Positions 26,990-37,356 of a stretch of DNA of 64,000 nt are shown piece by piece. Origin of the DNA: Chryseobacterium arachidis (GTDB taxonomy: Bacteria; Bacteroidota; Bacteroidia; Flavobacteriales; Weeksellaceae); contig NZ_FQUT01000003.1 of NCBI RefSeq assembly GCF_900129245.1, positions 310,001 to 374,000 on the forward strand, read 5' to 3'. How positions within the stretch are numbered: position 1 is the stretch's first letter; the number at the start of each line of letters is the position of its first letter. The position numbers and the translations under genes were made by a program. The notes beneath the pieces were generated by a model. It did not search any database, was not told the origin of the DNA, and was given only the letters and a program-made list of their open reading frames with translations.

Positions 26990-27693
26990 AACGGCTGCTT
27001 CAAAAACACTTACCTCATCACTGGAAACTACAGTTAAAGCTATTGCAGCGGTATTTTGATGAGCAAAAAACACAATATTCTTATCCAAAAAGTTACAGTT
27101 CGGAAAATATTGGTGAACACAAACTTGAGCTTAAGCAAAGTATTAAAAAAGGAGAATTTTATGAGAATAAAGTTCATAATTTAAAAATTGTCGGAAATAA
27201 AATCAATAATCTGGTTATTCAGCCCAATGAAGTTTTTTCATTCTGGAAATTAATCGGAAAACCAACTCAGAAAAACCGTTTTAAAGAAGGTCGAAATTTA
27301 ATTAAAAGCAAGATTTCGAGTGATTTTGGCGGCGGAATTTGTCAGTTTTCCTCGATATTATATTTCCTGGCATTGCAGTCAGGTTTAAAAATTATTGAGA
27401 GATTTCCACATTCGATGGATATTTACAAAGAACATGAGCGTTTTGCACCGTTGGGTTCGGATTGTACGGTGGTTTACGGTTACAAAGATTTGCAGATACA
27501 AAATCCATTTTCATTTCCGATTCAGTTAAGATGTCTCGTAAACGATGGAGAACTTTCCGTCCATCTCCTTTCGCAGAAAGAAATCGTTTTAACTAAGATC
27601 GATTTCAACTATTCTGAAACTGAAAACGGAGTCTGGGTTGAAACAGTAAAAGACGGTAAAACTTTGTGTAAAAATTTTTATATTCGTTTATGA
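26986..27693 (+). CDS. VanW-family protein
   Basis: A 235-residue protein. The core (about 60-200) has the VanW pattern: NLVIQPNEVFSFWKLIGKPT, FGGGICQFSSILYFLALQSG, RFPHSMDIYKEHERFAPLG. The family was named for an accessory gene of VanB-type vancomycin-resistance clusters, but most chromosomal members have no known function. No Van genes are near. The start is ATG 26986, overlapping the methyltransferase stop. Its own stop overlaps the next ATG. No signal peptide is visible. Confidence 0.85.
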   Translation: MKRLLQKHLPHHWKLQLKLLQRYFDEQKTQYSYPKSYSSENIGEHKLELKQSIKKGEFYENKVHNLKIVGNKINNLVIQPNEVFSFWKLIGKPTQKNRFKEGRNLIKSKISSDFGGGICQFSSILYFLALQSGLKIIERFPHSMDIYKEHERFAPLGSDCTVVYGYKDLQIQNPFSFPIQLRCLVNDGELSVHLLSQKEIVLTKIDFNYSETENGVWVETVKDGKTLCKNFYIRL

Positions 27694-28283
27694 ATTATTT
27701 GGCTCATTCTTTTCTGACTTTTAGCAACGGACAGATTGTTGGTCAGTTTTTGGAAGATTTCATTAAAAACAGAGACCGTTTTTCTTTCCCGAAAGATATT
27801 CAGGAGGGTATCACCCTGCACAGAGCCATAGATACTTTTACAGATTCTCACCCGGCCATTCATGAAGCGAAAAAAGTTTTTGCGCCTTTGGTAAGATTGT
27901 ACGCCGGAGCTTTTGTGGATGTTTCGATGGATTATTTTGTTGCGAATGATTTATCTCTAAATTCTTTAGCACAGTGGAAAGCACATTCTCTTCACGTCTA
28001 TAAAGTTCTTAATGAGCATTATGAGTTTCTTCCCGAAAATTTCCGAATAATGTTTGAAAGGATGGAAAATGAAGACTGGTTGTATAATTACCGCAACGAT
28101 AAAAATATCGGCTACAGCATGCGGAACGTCCTTCATAAAGCAAAATATTTACATACGGATATTCCGGTTCATGAAGCTTTTTTGAAGAATAAAGACTTTC
28201 TTCAGGAATGCTATGATGATTTTTTTCCTGATTTATTAGAACACGCAAAAGGAGTGAATGCGCTTTTACAATTGGAAAAATAG
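27690..28283 (+). CDS. Acyl carrier protein phosphodiesterase (AcpH-like)
   Basis: A 197-residue protein matching AcpH (DUF479), which removes the 4-phosphopantetheine arm from acyl carrier protein. It begins MNYLAHSFLTFSNGQIVGQFLEDFIK and continues FPKDIQEGITLHRAIDTFTDSHP, with the His and Asp residues that bind metal in this HD-like fold. The length is close to the 193 residues of E. coli AcpH. The ATG overlaps the VanW stop (ATGA). Its stop codon is only 1 base from the stop of the convergent PAP2 gene, and I see no terminator between them. Confidence 0.88.
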   Translation: MNYLAHSFLTFSNGQIVGQFLEDFIKNRDRFSFPKDIQEGITLHRAIDTFTDSHPAIHEAKKVFAPLVRLYAGAFVDVSMDYFVANDLSLNSLAQWKAHSLHVYKVLNEHYEFLPENFRIMFERMENEDWLYNYRNDKNIGYSMRNVLHKAKYLHTDIPVHEAFLKNKDFLQECYDDFFPDLLEHAKGVNALLQLEK

Positions 28284-28284
28284 A

Positions 28285-29223
28285 TTAAAACTGTCCGACA
28301 ACTCCCATTCCCAAAGGGCCGGCATTAATATTCCAGGTGATTTTTCTTTTAAGATTCTGTTCCAGATTATATTTTTTATCCTCGGCATATTTCTCTTTTC
28401 GTTTCAGAAATTTATCGATTCCTTCTACAACAGCAACACTCATAATGGCGCTTAATGTAACATCCGAAAACCAGTGTGCCCCATCAACCACCCGAGATAT
28501 CGGAACAATAGATCCCACAGCTAAAATTCCTCCTTTTATCCATGGATTTTTAAACTGTTTTGACAATGCATAACTCGTCGTGGTAGAAAGAACGGTATGG
28601 CCGGAAGGAAAACTTCTGTAAGCAATGTCATTACCAAACGGCTTAAAAAAGTGTTTTCCAAGCCCCGCTATCGGTCTTGCCCTACCTGTAGCTGATTTAG
28701 AAATCTGCTGAACAGCACCTGTAACACTGGCTGCTGTAATCATTAACACTCCCGTTCTTCTTAGTTTTTCATTATCTATTAAAAGCCCCGTTACATATAC
28801 AGCCCCAGTAATACCATAATTAATCTGTGGGCTACCAAAATACCATCCAAACTTTTTAAAAACATTTGGAACGTGTTCTTCGTTCCTCACTAAAGTACGA
28901 CTGATATCTTCATCTGCAAGATATGCCACCCCAACAGCAGCAGCAGTAGCTCCCAATCTCAAATAATCTTTTTTCTCCCAGGAAAGTGGGCGCGTATACG
29001 CATTGGCAAAGCCACCGGCCATTGCACTTACATCATATTTTAATCGGTTCCAGATATTGTTTTTTTTATTTTGATCTGCAACAGACTCGTCGGAGTTGGA
29101 AATTAAGATTGAATCTTTTTGTACTTCCAGACTGTCAGTACTTATGCTGATACTGTCTTGCTGAGCCCATGTCATTATAGAACATAATATCCCGAATACC
29201 GTAATCGCCGTCTTCATCTTCAT
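28285..29223 (-). CDS. PAP2-family phosphatase
   Basis: A 312-residue protein with an N-terminal signal peptide (MKMKTAITVFGILCSIMTWAQ) and a C-terminal PAP2 domain. All three motifs are present: KSATGRARP, SFPSGHT and SRVVDGAHWFSD, with their Arg, His and Asp residues. It is probably a periplasmic lipid or polyprenyl-pyrophosphate phosphatase anchored by short helices. The N-terminal 50 residues after the signal are polar. It is a single gene, divergent from nothing close and convergent with the acpH-like gene. Confidence 0.88.
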   Translation of the reverse strand: MKMKTAITVFGILCSIMTWAQQDSISISTDSLEVQKDSILISNSDESVADQNKKNNIWNRLKYDVSAMAGGFANAYTRPLSWEKKDYLRLGATAAAVGVAYLADEDISRTLVRNEEHVPNVFKKFGWYFGSPQINYGITGAVYVTGLLIDNEKLRRTGVLMITAASVTGAVQQISKSATGRARPIAGLGKHFFKPFGNDIAYRSFPSGHTVLSTTTSYALSKQFKNPWIKGGILAVGSIVPISRVVDGAHWFSDVTLSAIMSVAVVEGIDKFLKRKEKYAEDKKYNLEQNLKRKITWNINAGPLGMGVVGQF

Positions 29224-29330
29224 AATTAAAAATAGGGCGCAAAATTACCGAATTAATATTATTTAAGGCTGAATTAAAAGTTTTTTAAATAAATGGTGAT
29301 GATTAATGAATTCGATTGATCAAATACATA

Positions 29331-29831
29331 TTAAAACTGCTGGAATAGATATCGGTTCGGATACGTCAGTTTTTCACTTCTTCTGTCTCCGTTGACGATG
29401 ATATGCACAATATTCATCTGGTCGTCGAATAAATTATACAGAAAACTTACCGCCGCTTCTACTTTTTTAGGGCTGTCAACTTTTTCAGATTCCAGATAAA
29501 CATTTACAGATTCATGATCTTCCTCGTAGCCTACAAAATTTACATTTAAAAATTTATTGTTGGTTTTTAATTTAAAATATTCAGCAGAATAGTTTTTAAG
29601 CGACTCATTAAGCTGAACTTTAAATTTAGGATCATTAAAATGAAGAGATTTGCCGTATTTATTATTCAGTCCGTTTTCCAGATCATCCAAAAAAAAACGT
29701 CCTGTAATTTCAAATGTCTTTGATTTCTGATTGTAACTGATTTCTACAGAACCTACATGGTAAGGGTGTTTTTCTTTAGTAAAGGAACACAAAAGAAAGA
29801 TCGGAAGCAAGAACAGCCACAGGCATTTCAT
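29331..29831 (-). CDS. DUF6702-type exported protein
   Basis: A 166-residue protein with a signal peptide (MKCLWLFLLPIFLLCSFT) and a beta-rich body (HPYHVGSVEISYNQKSKTFEITGRFFLDDLENGLN), the DUF6702 pattern as I remember it. The function is unknown. It is divergent from a HupE-like membrane protein, with an M1 aminopeptidase after that. I recall these three occurring together in related genomes, which hints at a shared role in the envelope or metal handling. Confidence 0.6.
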   Translation of the reverse strand: MKCLWLFLLPIFLLCSFTKEKHPYHVGSVEISYNQKSKTFEITGRFFLDDLENGLNNKYGKSLHFNDPKFKVQLNESLKNYSAEYFKLKTNNKFLNVNFVGYEEDHESVNVYLESEKVDSPKKVEAAVSFLYNLFDDQMNIVHIIVNGDRRSEKLTYPNRYLFQQF

Positions 29832-29896
29832 AAACCTAAATATTTTAATTTGTTCCGAAATTAATCATTATTTTCGTAAGCCTTTATATTTTCATT

Positions 29897-30478
29897 ATGA
29901 TGCAGGATTTTTTATTCTATTTAAACCTTGGCTGGGAACATATTATTTCTTTAGACGCATTAGACCATCAGCTTTTTGTATTGGCATTAATTGCGGTATA
30001 TTCTTTTAATGATTTAAAGAAAATCCTAATTCTTGTCACTGCTTTTACGATCGGGCATTCCATCACTTTAGCGTTAAGTATTTTTGATATTGTAAGAATC
30101 AATTCTGCCTGGGTGGAATTTTTAATTCCGCTCACCATTGTTTTGACGGCTCTCGGAAATATTGTAATGAAAAATAAAAAACAGTCACAAAATACAGTCA
30201 GTTATTATTTGGCTCTAATCTTTGGGTTAATCCACGGAATGGGATTTGCGAATACCGCCAGAGTCATGATTGCCAAAAGCCAGAGTATTACCATACCGCT
30301 TTTAGGCTTTAATATCGGGCTGGAACTAGGGCAGATTGCGATTGTCTTTGGAATTTTAATTCTGTTATTTATTTTACTTAAAATATGTAAGGTAAACCAG
30401 AAAGACTGGATCCTTTTTGTCTCTTCCGGAGTATTTGCCTTATCATTGAAAATGACATTGGAAAGAATTCCGTTTTAA
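29897..30478 (+). CDS. HupE/UreJ-like membrane protein
   Basis: A 193-residue protein with about six membrane helices. The HupE/UreJ motifs are present: GWEHIISLDALDHQLFVLAL near the N-terminus, FTIGHSITLAL (about 51-61) and GLIHGMGFA (about 111-119), whose histidines are thought to bind metal. Classical family members supply nickel or cobalt to hydrogenase or urease, but neither enzyme is in this window. It is 68 bases upstream of the M1 peptidase gene on the same strand. Confidence 0.8.
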   Translation: MMQDFLFYLNLGWEHIISLDALDHQLFVLALIAVYSFNDLKKILILVTAFTIGHSITLALSIFDIVRINSAWVEFLIPLTIVLTALGNIVMKNKKQSQNTVSYYLALIFGLIHGMGFANTARVMIAKSQSITIPLLGFNIGLELGQIAIVFGILILLFILLKICKVNQKDWILFVSSGVFALSLKMTLERIPF

Positions 30479-30514
30479 CGCTGAAACATTTTCAACTTTT
30501 CAGCTACTTATTGT

Positions 30515-30522
30515 TATATTTG
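30515..30522 (+). promoter_or_regulatory. Candidate -7 element of the M1 peptidase gene
   Basis: TATATTTG, a perfect TAnnTTTG, lies 24 bases before the ATG at 30546. No clear TTTG is found 17-23 bases upstream. Confidence 0.4.
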
Positions 30523-30545
30523 AAAATCCTTAAACAATCTCGGTT

Positions 30546-32930
30546 ATGAAACTAAAAGTTGCCATACTTTCTCTTTCTGTATTTGCGTATACAGGTTTCA
30601 CCGCACAAAATATTCAGAATAACCCGGGGAGCAACCACGGAAATAAATTTGAACAGTTGGGAACCATTCTTCCTACTCCAAACATTTACAGAACTGCCTC
30701 AGGAGCACCGGGTCACGGTTACTGGCAAAATAAAGCCGACTACGACATCACGGCTTATCTGGATGAAGACAAAAGAAACTTAAAAGGTTCCGAAACCATT
30801 ACCTATTACAATAATTCTCCGGATGATTTGGATTATATCTGGCTGCAGTTGGATGAAAATCAACAATCTACGGTAAAGAAAGCGGATTTTCCATACTCCT
30901 CTACTCTTCCGAAAGCTTCGACAGATCAGCAGTTGAAAGTTTCCGAATTGCCTGTTGCAGACAATGGTTATGGGGTGAATCTTGAAAAAGTAACGGACGC
31001 GTCTGGAAATCCTTTAAAATATACGGTTAACAAAACGATGATGCGTATTGATCTGCCTAAAGTTCTTAAAAAAGGGGAAAAACTGGTTTTCAAAGTGGAC
31101 TGGAATTATAATATTCCGAACCGAATGAAAATGGGCGGACGTGGCGGTTACGAAAACTTCCCGGAAGACGGAAACGATCTTTACACGATGACACAATGGT
31201 ATCCGAGAATGTGCGTGTACAGCGATTTCCACGGATGGCAGAATCATCAGTTTACGGGAAGAGGAGAATTTGCTTTGGTTTTCGGAAATTTTAAAGTTTC
31301 CATGAACGTTCCTGCAGATCACGTGGTGGGCGGAACCGGGGAATGTAAAAACTATGATCAGGTTTTAACATCGGATCAATTATCTAGATATAACAAATCT
31401 AAAACTTCGACGGAGCCTGTAGAAATTGTAACGTTGGATGAAGCTAAAAAAGCAGAGAAAAATCATTCAAAACAAAGAAAAACCTGGGTTTTCGAAGCGA
31501 ATGATGTAAGAGATTTTGCCTGGACCTCTTCAAGAAAATTTGTTTGGGACGGAATGGGCGTTACCATTCCGGAAAACAACAATAAAGTAATGGCAATGAG
31601 CTTTTATCCAAAAGAAGCTTACGGTCTGTACAGAAAATATTCAACAAAAGCCGTTGCACATACGATCAAAACGTATTCAGAATTCACTATTCCTTATCCA
31701 TACCCTGTTGCACAATCTGTAGAAGCGGCAAACGGGATGGAATATCCGATGATCTGCTTCAATTACGGAAGGACAGAAAAAGACGGAACCTATTCTGAAG
31801 GGATTAAAAATGGAATGTTGGGTGTAGTAATTCACGAAGTCGGACATAACTTTTTCCCAATGATCATCAACTCTGATGAAAGACAATGGAGCTGGATGGA
31901 TGAAGGACTAAACACTTTCGTAGAATACCTTACCGAAGAAAAATGGGACAATAAATTCCCGTCAAAAAGAGGTCCGGCGTGGACGATTGTGGATTACATG
32001 AAACTTCCGAAAGATCAGCTGGAACCCATTATGTCGAATTCTGAAAACATCGTTCAGTTTGGTCCGAATGCGTACTCTAAACCGGCAACAGGACTGAATA
32101 TTCTTCGTGAAACAATCATGGGAAGAGAACTTTTTGATAAAGCATTTAAAACCTATGCGAAAAGATGGGCCTTCAGACATCCTGAACCCGCAGATTTCTT
32201 CAGAACAATGGAAGACGCCAGCGGTGAAGATCTGGACTGGTTCTGGAGAGGATGGTTCTACGGAACTGATCCTGTAGATATCGCGATTGATAAAGTGACG
32301 ATTGCAACTCCCGATCTGAATACACCTCCAAGAGAAGCCAAAGAAAACAAATATAAAGTTGACAAACCTGCCCTGAACGAATTTGAAGATATTTCAAAAA
32401 TCAGGAACAGAGAGGATAAAAACATTACTTTCTATGTAGATAAAGACAAAGAAGCACAGGATTTTTATTACAGATACGACAGAGGTCAGGAAAAAGTAGA
32501 CAGCAATAAAGAATACACTTCTAAATTTGAAGGAACAGAGCCTTTAACACCGAAAGAAAAAGACAAGTTCAAAAATCTTACGGCTTATCAGATCGATTTC
32601 GTGAATAAAGGTGGTTTGGTAATGCCAATTATTCTTGAATTTACTTTCGAAGACGGAACAAAATTAACGGATAAATCTTCAGCACAAATCTGGAGAATGA
32701 ACGAACAGAAAGTTTCCAAAACGTATTATTTTGATAAAAAATTAAAATCTGTTCAGCTTGATCCGATGAGAGAAACCGCAGATATCGATACTTCAAATAA
32801 TTTCTGGAGCAACAGCGGAGGAACAGAACAGGTATCGAAGTTTGAACTGTTCAAACAAAAAGAAGGAGGAAATGCAAGAGGCGCTTCTAACGGAAAGGTA
32901 AATCCGATGCAGGCCGCAGGAAAAAAATAA
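30546..32930 (+). CDS. M1-family zinc aminopeptidase, exported
   Basis: A 794-residue metallopeptidase with a signal peptide (MKLKVAILSLSVFAYTGFTAQ). The N-terminal beta domain begins with YDITAYLDEDKRNLKGSETI. The catalytic centre is HEVGHN (His430, Glu431, His434) with the third zinc ligand in WMDEGLNTFVEY (Glu453). The GAMEN-like exopeptidase motif appears as NGMEYPM. The C-terminal part is lysine- and glutamate-rich, ending NPMQAAGKK, without an obvious type IX sorting domain. It probably degrades peptides in the periplasm. Confidence 0.93.
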   Translation: MKLKVAILSLSVFAYTGFTAQNIQNNPGSNHGNKFEQLGTILPTPNIYRTASGAPGHGYWQNKADYDITAYLDEDKRNLKGSETITYYNNSPDDLDYIWLQLDENQQSTVKKADFPYSSTLPKASTDQQLKVSELPVADNGYGVNLEKVTDASGNPLKYTVNKTMMRIDLPKVLKKGEKLVFKVDWNYNIPNRMKMGGRGGYENFPEDGNDLYTMTQWYPRMCVYSDFHGWQNHQFTGRGEFALVFGNFKVSMNVPADHVVGGTGECKNYDQVLTSDQLSRYNKSKTSTEPVEIVTLDEAKKAEKNHSKQRKTWVFEANDVRDFAWTSSRKFVWDGMGVTIPENNNKVMAMSFYPKEAYGLYRKYSTKAVAHTIKTYSEFTIPYPYPVAQSVEAANGMEYPMICFNYGRTEKDGTYSEGIKNGMLGVVIHEVGHNFFPMIINSDERQWSWMDEGLNTFVEYLTEEKWDNKFPSKRGPAWTIVDYMKLPKDQLEPIMSNSENIVQFGPNAYSKPATGLNILRETIMGRELFDKAFKTYAKRWAFRHPEPADFFRTMEDASGEDLDWFWRGWFYGTDPVDIAIDKVTIATPDLNTPPREAKENKYKVDKPALNEFEDISKIRNREDKNITFYVDKDKEAQDFYYRYDRGQEKVDSNKEYTSKFEGTEPLTPKEKDKFKNLTAYQIDFVNKGGLVMPIILEFTFEDGTKLTDKSSAQIWRMNEQKVSKTYYFDKKLKSVQLDPMRETADIDTSNNFWSNSGGTEQVSKFELFKQKEGGNARGASNGKVNPMQAAGKK

Positions 32931-32953
32931 TAAACACATCAAATTTTATTTAT

Positions 32954-32986
32954 AAAAAGTATTCAGAATCTGGATACTTTTTTTTT
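32954..32986 (+). terminator. Terminator of the M1 peptidase gene
   Basis: Imperfect stem AAAGTAT-T-CAGA / TCTG-G-ATACTTT followed by a long T run, 24 bases after the stop. Confidence 0.8.
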
Positions 32987-33016
32987 AGATTTGTCCCAGA
33001 TAAAACTTTATAATTT

Positions 33017-33847
33017 ATGAAGAAATTAATAACCTTATTTTCTCTTTTGCTTTGTATTTCAACTTTTTCACAGGTTGATCTATATTTTGGCAGAAAACCC
33101 TTTGTAGGAGCAGAAATCATTATGGAAAACGGCGACATCAAAACAGGATTTCTCCAAAATTTTCAGACTCCCCGATTTGTGGAAACTGATGTTGGCTTTT
33201 TAAGTGGTATAGAGAAAAAATTGAAATTTGAAACTAAAGAATTTAAGTTTAAAGAAGAAAAAACCTCAGCAATACAAATCATTAAAATTGAAGATCTAAA
33301 AAGAATTGTCATTTTAAATAATGATGGCTCCGAAAAGCTTGTGTACGACAAAATGAAGCTAAAGACCATCAATTCTTCCAATGAAGTGATAGACGTCAAT
33401 AAAACTGTTGTTTTACCTCTTGAACAGGAAGGAAAAGTAAATCTTTATGGAATTAATATCGCCTTTTTTCAAAATAATAAATATGTAAGCAGTCTATATC
33501 TTCCTTATGTTAAAAAACCGGATGATGAGTATGGATATATTTTGATAGATATCAATAGGATCAATCTTTTCAACATGGGCAAAATTGATGATAAACTTGA
33601 GAAAGGTTTATTTGAAGTTACAAAAGATTGTCCTGCATTTTCTAACGCTTTAAGTACAAGAATGAAAGCTTTGGAAAAAGAAGTAAAAGCATCGAGAGGA
33701 GAAGGCATAAAACTGAAAAATCAGGCAAGAAAAGAACTTAAAGACAGAGGTCAGGAAAATTTTGCAGCTATGAAAATCGATCATGATTATGCAATGAAAC
33801 CTTACGAAACGCTTTTGGACGAATATGCTTCAAAATGCACAAAATAA
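33017..33847 (+). CDS. Exported protein of unknown function
   Basis: A 276-residue protein with a cleavable signal peptide (MKKLITLFSLLLCISTFSQ). The middle is beta-rich with many charged residues (ETKEFKFKEEKTSAIQIIKIEDLKRI). The last 70 residues are helical and highly charged (MKALEKEVKASRGEGIKLKNQARKEL). I do not recognise a family. TAGATTTG at 32986-32993 is a plausible -7 box. It stands alone between two terminators. Confidence 0.65.
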   Translation: MKKLITLFSLLLCISTFSQVDLYFGRKPFVGAEIIMENGDIKTGFLQNFQTPRFVETDVGFLSGIEKKLKFETKEFKFKEEKTSAIQIIKIEDLKRIVILNNDGSEKLVYDKMKLKTINSSNEVIDVNKTVVLPLEQEGKVNLYGINIAFFQNNKYVSSLYLPYVKKPDDEYGYILIDINRINLFNMGKIDDKLEKGLFEVTKDCPAFSNALSTRMKALEKEVKASRGEGIKLKNQARKELKDRGQENFAAMKIDHDYAMKPYETLLDEYASKCTK

Positions 33848-33852
33848 AATCC

Positions 33853-33882
33853 AACCTTCGAAAATATTCGGAGGTTTTTTTC
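33853..33882 (+). terminator. Terminator downstream of the 276-residue exported protein
   Basis: Stem AACC-tt-CGAA / TTCG-ga-GGTT followed by seven T. Confidence 0.75.
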
Positions 33883-33992
33883 TGCCAAAATTTCCACCCT
33901 GAAAAATAAATTCTGCCATTTCCGTCACGAACAATCGATGGCACACAATTAGAGAATTTCAACACAGAAATAATTAAAAAATTAAATATATT

Positions 33993-34271
33993 ATGTCAGT
34001 AAACTTTAAACCATTAGCAGACAGAGTTTTGGTAGAACCAATCGCTGCAGAAACTAAGACAGCTTCAGGTATTATTATTCCGGACACCGCAAAAGAAAAA
34101 CCACAGGAAGGTACTGTAGTGGCAGTTGGTCCAGGTAAAAAAGATGAGCCTACAACTGTAAAAGTGGGTGACAAAGTTCTTTATGGAAAATATTCAGGTT
34201 CTGAATTGAAATTGGAAGGAAAGGATTATTTAATTGTAAAAGAAGGAGATTTATTGGGAATCATCGGATAA
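33993..34271 (+). CDS. groES: Co-chaperonin GroES
   Basis: The 92-residue lid of the GroEL chaperonin. Typical sequence is seen throughout: [12 protein letters not shown], the mobile loop [40 protein letters not shown] and [14 protein letters not shown] at the C-terminus. It forms an operon with groEL 107 bases downstream. No CIRCE operator is seen upstream. A TGCCAT...ATGGCA inverted repeat (arms about 33913-33918 and 33937-33942) lies 50 bases before the start. Confidence 0.98.
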   Translation: MSVNFKPLADRVLVEPIAAETKTASGIIIPDTAKEKPQEGTVVAVGPGKKDEPTTVKVGDKVLYGKYSGSELKLEGKDYLIVKEGDLLGIIG

Positions 34272-36004
<1,733 letters not shown>

Positions 36005-36034
36005 CAGCGTGTCGCTGAGACAATTTAATATACT

Positions 36035-36066
36035 AACCGCTCTATAAAAATAGAGCGGTTTTTTGT
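36035..36066 (+). terminator. Terminator of groESL
   Basis: Perfect 10-bp stem AACCGCTCTA / TAGAGCGGTT with an A-rich loop, followed by TTTTTTG. Confidence 0.9.
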
Positions 36067-36123
36067 TTGTAATACAGTTTTCAACTATTTTTATATATTT
36101 AATAAATCACAAGGATAAAAACA

Positions 36124-37263
36124 ATGAGTAAAACGACATTTGATAATATAACCAGAAGTAGTATATGGACTGCACACAACTTTTTATGTTTTTATTGCAG
36201 TTAAGCATTAGATTGGGGAGATTTACAAATTGATCATATCCTTCCAGAGTCACTTCAAAATAAGCAAGAAAAATTTGATTTAATTAAAAAGGATCTAGGA
36301 TTGGATGAAAATTTCAACCTTAATGAAACTTACAATTTAGTTCCTTCTCACAGCAAATGTAACTCAAGAAAAAGTGATGATCTTTATATTAAGCAGACTA
36401 CTCTTTATTACCTTTCACTTGCTTTAAAAGCTGAACCAAAAGTTAAAGCTGAAATCATAAGACTCAAAACAAAAAAAAACAAGGGATTAATTATTTCTAA
36501 ACTTCAGTCTGCACTTTCAGCAAAAATTATAGATACCAAAGAATTAAAAAGAATTCTATATGAAGCGGAACAAAAAGATTGGAATTTGAAAGAAATAAAA
36601 TTACCAATAGGAATTGAGTTCATCGATGAAATATATGATATATTTTATTTTGACACAAATTTTGAAGGCCTATTAGACAAGTTAAAGATATATAATGATG
36701 CTGAATATTTAGAATTAGAAAATGATAAAAATGAACGATTTAATGTTTCTACATTAAATGAATGGAAAGACGCTACTAAAAAAGGATTTTATCCTATGAC
36801 AACATATGCTATCAAAATGTCAAATACATTTACATTTTTCCAAGAGTTTATTGAAGCTCTACAAATAGCAAAAATGCCTAAAGTTTCATTTATTAATAAT
36901 CCATGGATAGAAATAAATATGCTAGATTATTTATCTCCAAACATTATATATGATGTAGAAGGAGGATTAAGTGAATATATAAAAGAAGGGGCATCAATTG
37001 GAGAATTAGTAAAAAAAGGAATTATAAAATATCATGTTTCGGCTGGAATATTTGAATTTAGCTTAGAGTTTGCAGGTTTTGAAACTTCATTGTCAGAACA
37101 ATTCAGAGCAGATTTCAATGATGATGGAATAGAAGATATTTTTGTAAGTGGTTGGATAAGGGCAATTAATGGCACAATGGGATTTGGGTTTACAGAAATA
37201 TTATCACGACTTTCTACAAAAAGTCTTATAGATAAAGATCCATATGTAAGAGCTAATAACTAA
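36124..37263 (+). pseudogene. HNH endonuclease interrupted by one in-frame stop
   Basis: ATG at 36124 opens a frame that carries a Cys-x2-Cys (CFYC) after TAHN, then TAA at 36202-36204, and continues in the same frame to 37263 without another stop. The continuation has DLQIDHILPES and YNLVPSHSKCNSRKSDD, the core of an HNH nuclease with zinc knuckle, followed by a 270-residue extension of unknown type containing ADFNDDGIEDIFV. The stop falls where related nucleases usually have Glu, so GAA to TAA would explain it. It is a nonsense-inactivated gene unless the base is a sequencing error or the stop is read through. The TTG at 36301 is not a credible start. Confidence 0.7.
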
Positions 37264-37356
37264 TAATTTTAAATTAGATAACAATGTTGTCTAATCTATG
37301 TCGCGAATTAACAATCCATGACTTTTCCCTATCTTTAAAACCAAATCCCACCACCC

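Noticed and set aside
33937..33955. Sigma-54 promoter before groES
   Set aside because: The -24 part TGGCAC is good but the -12 part reads TAGA instead of TTGC, so it is too weak to call.
36301..37263. Separate gene starting at TTG 36301
   Set aside because: The upstream frame carries the HNH core motif in the same frame, so this is the tail of the interrupted nuclease gene and not an independent gene.
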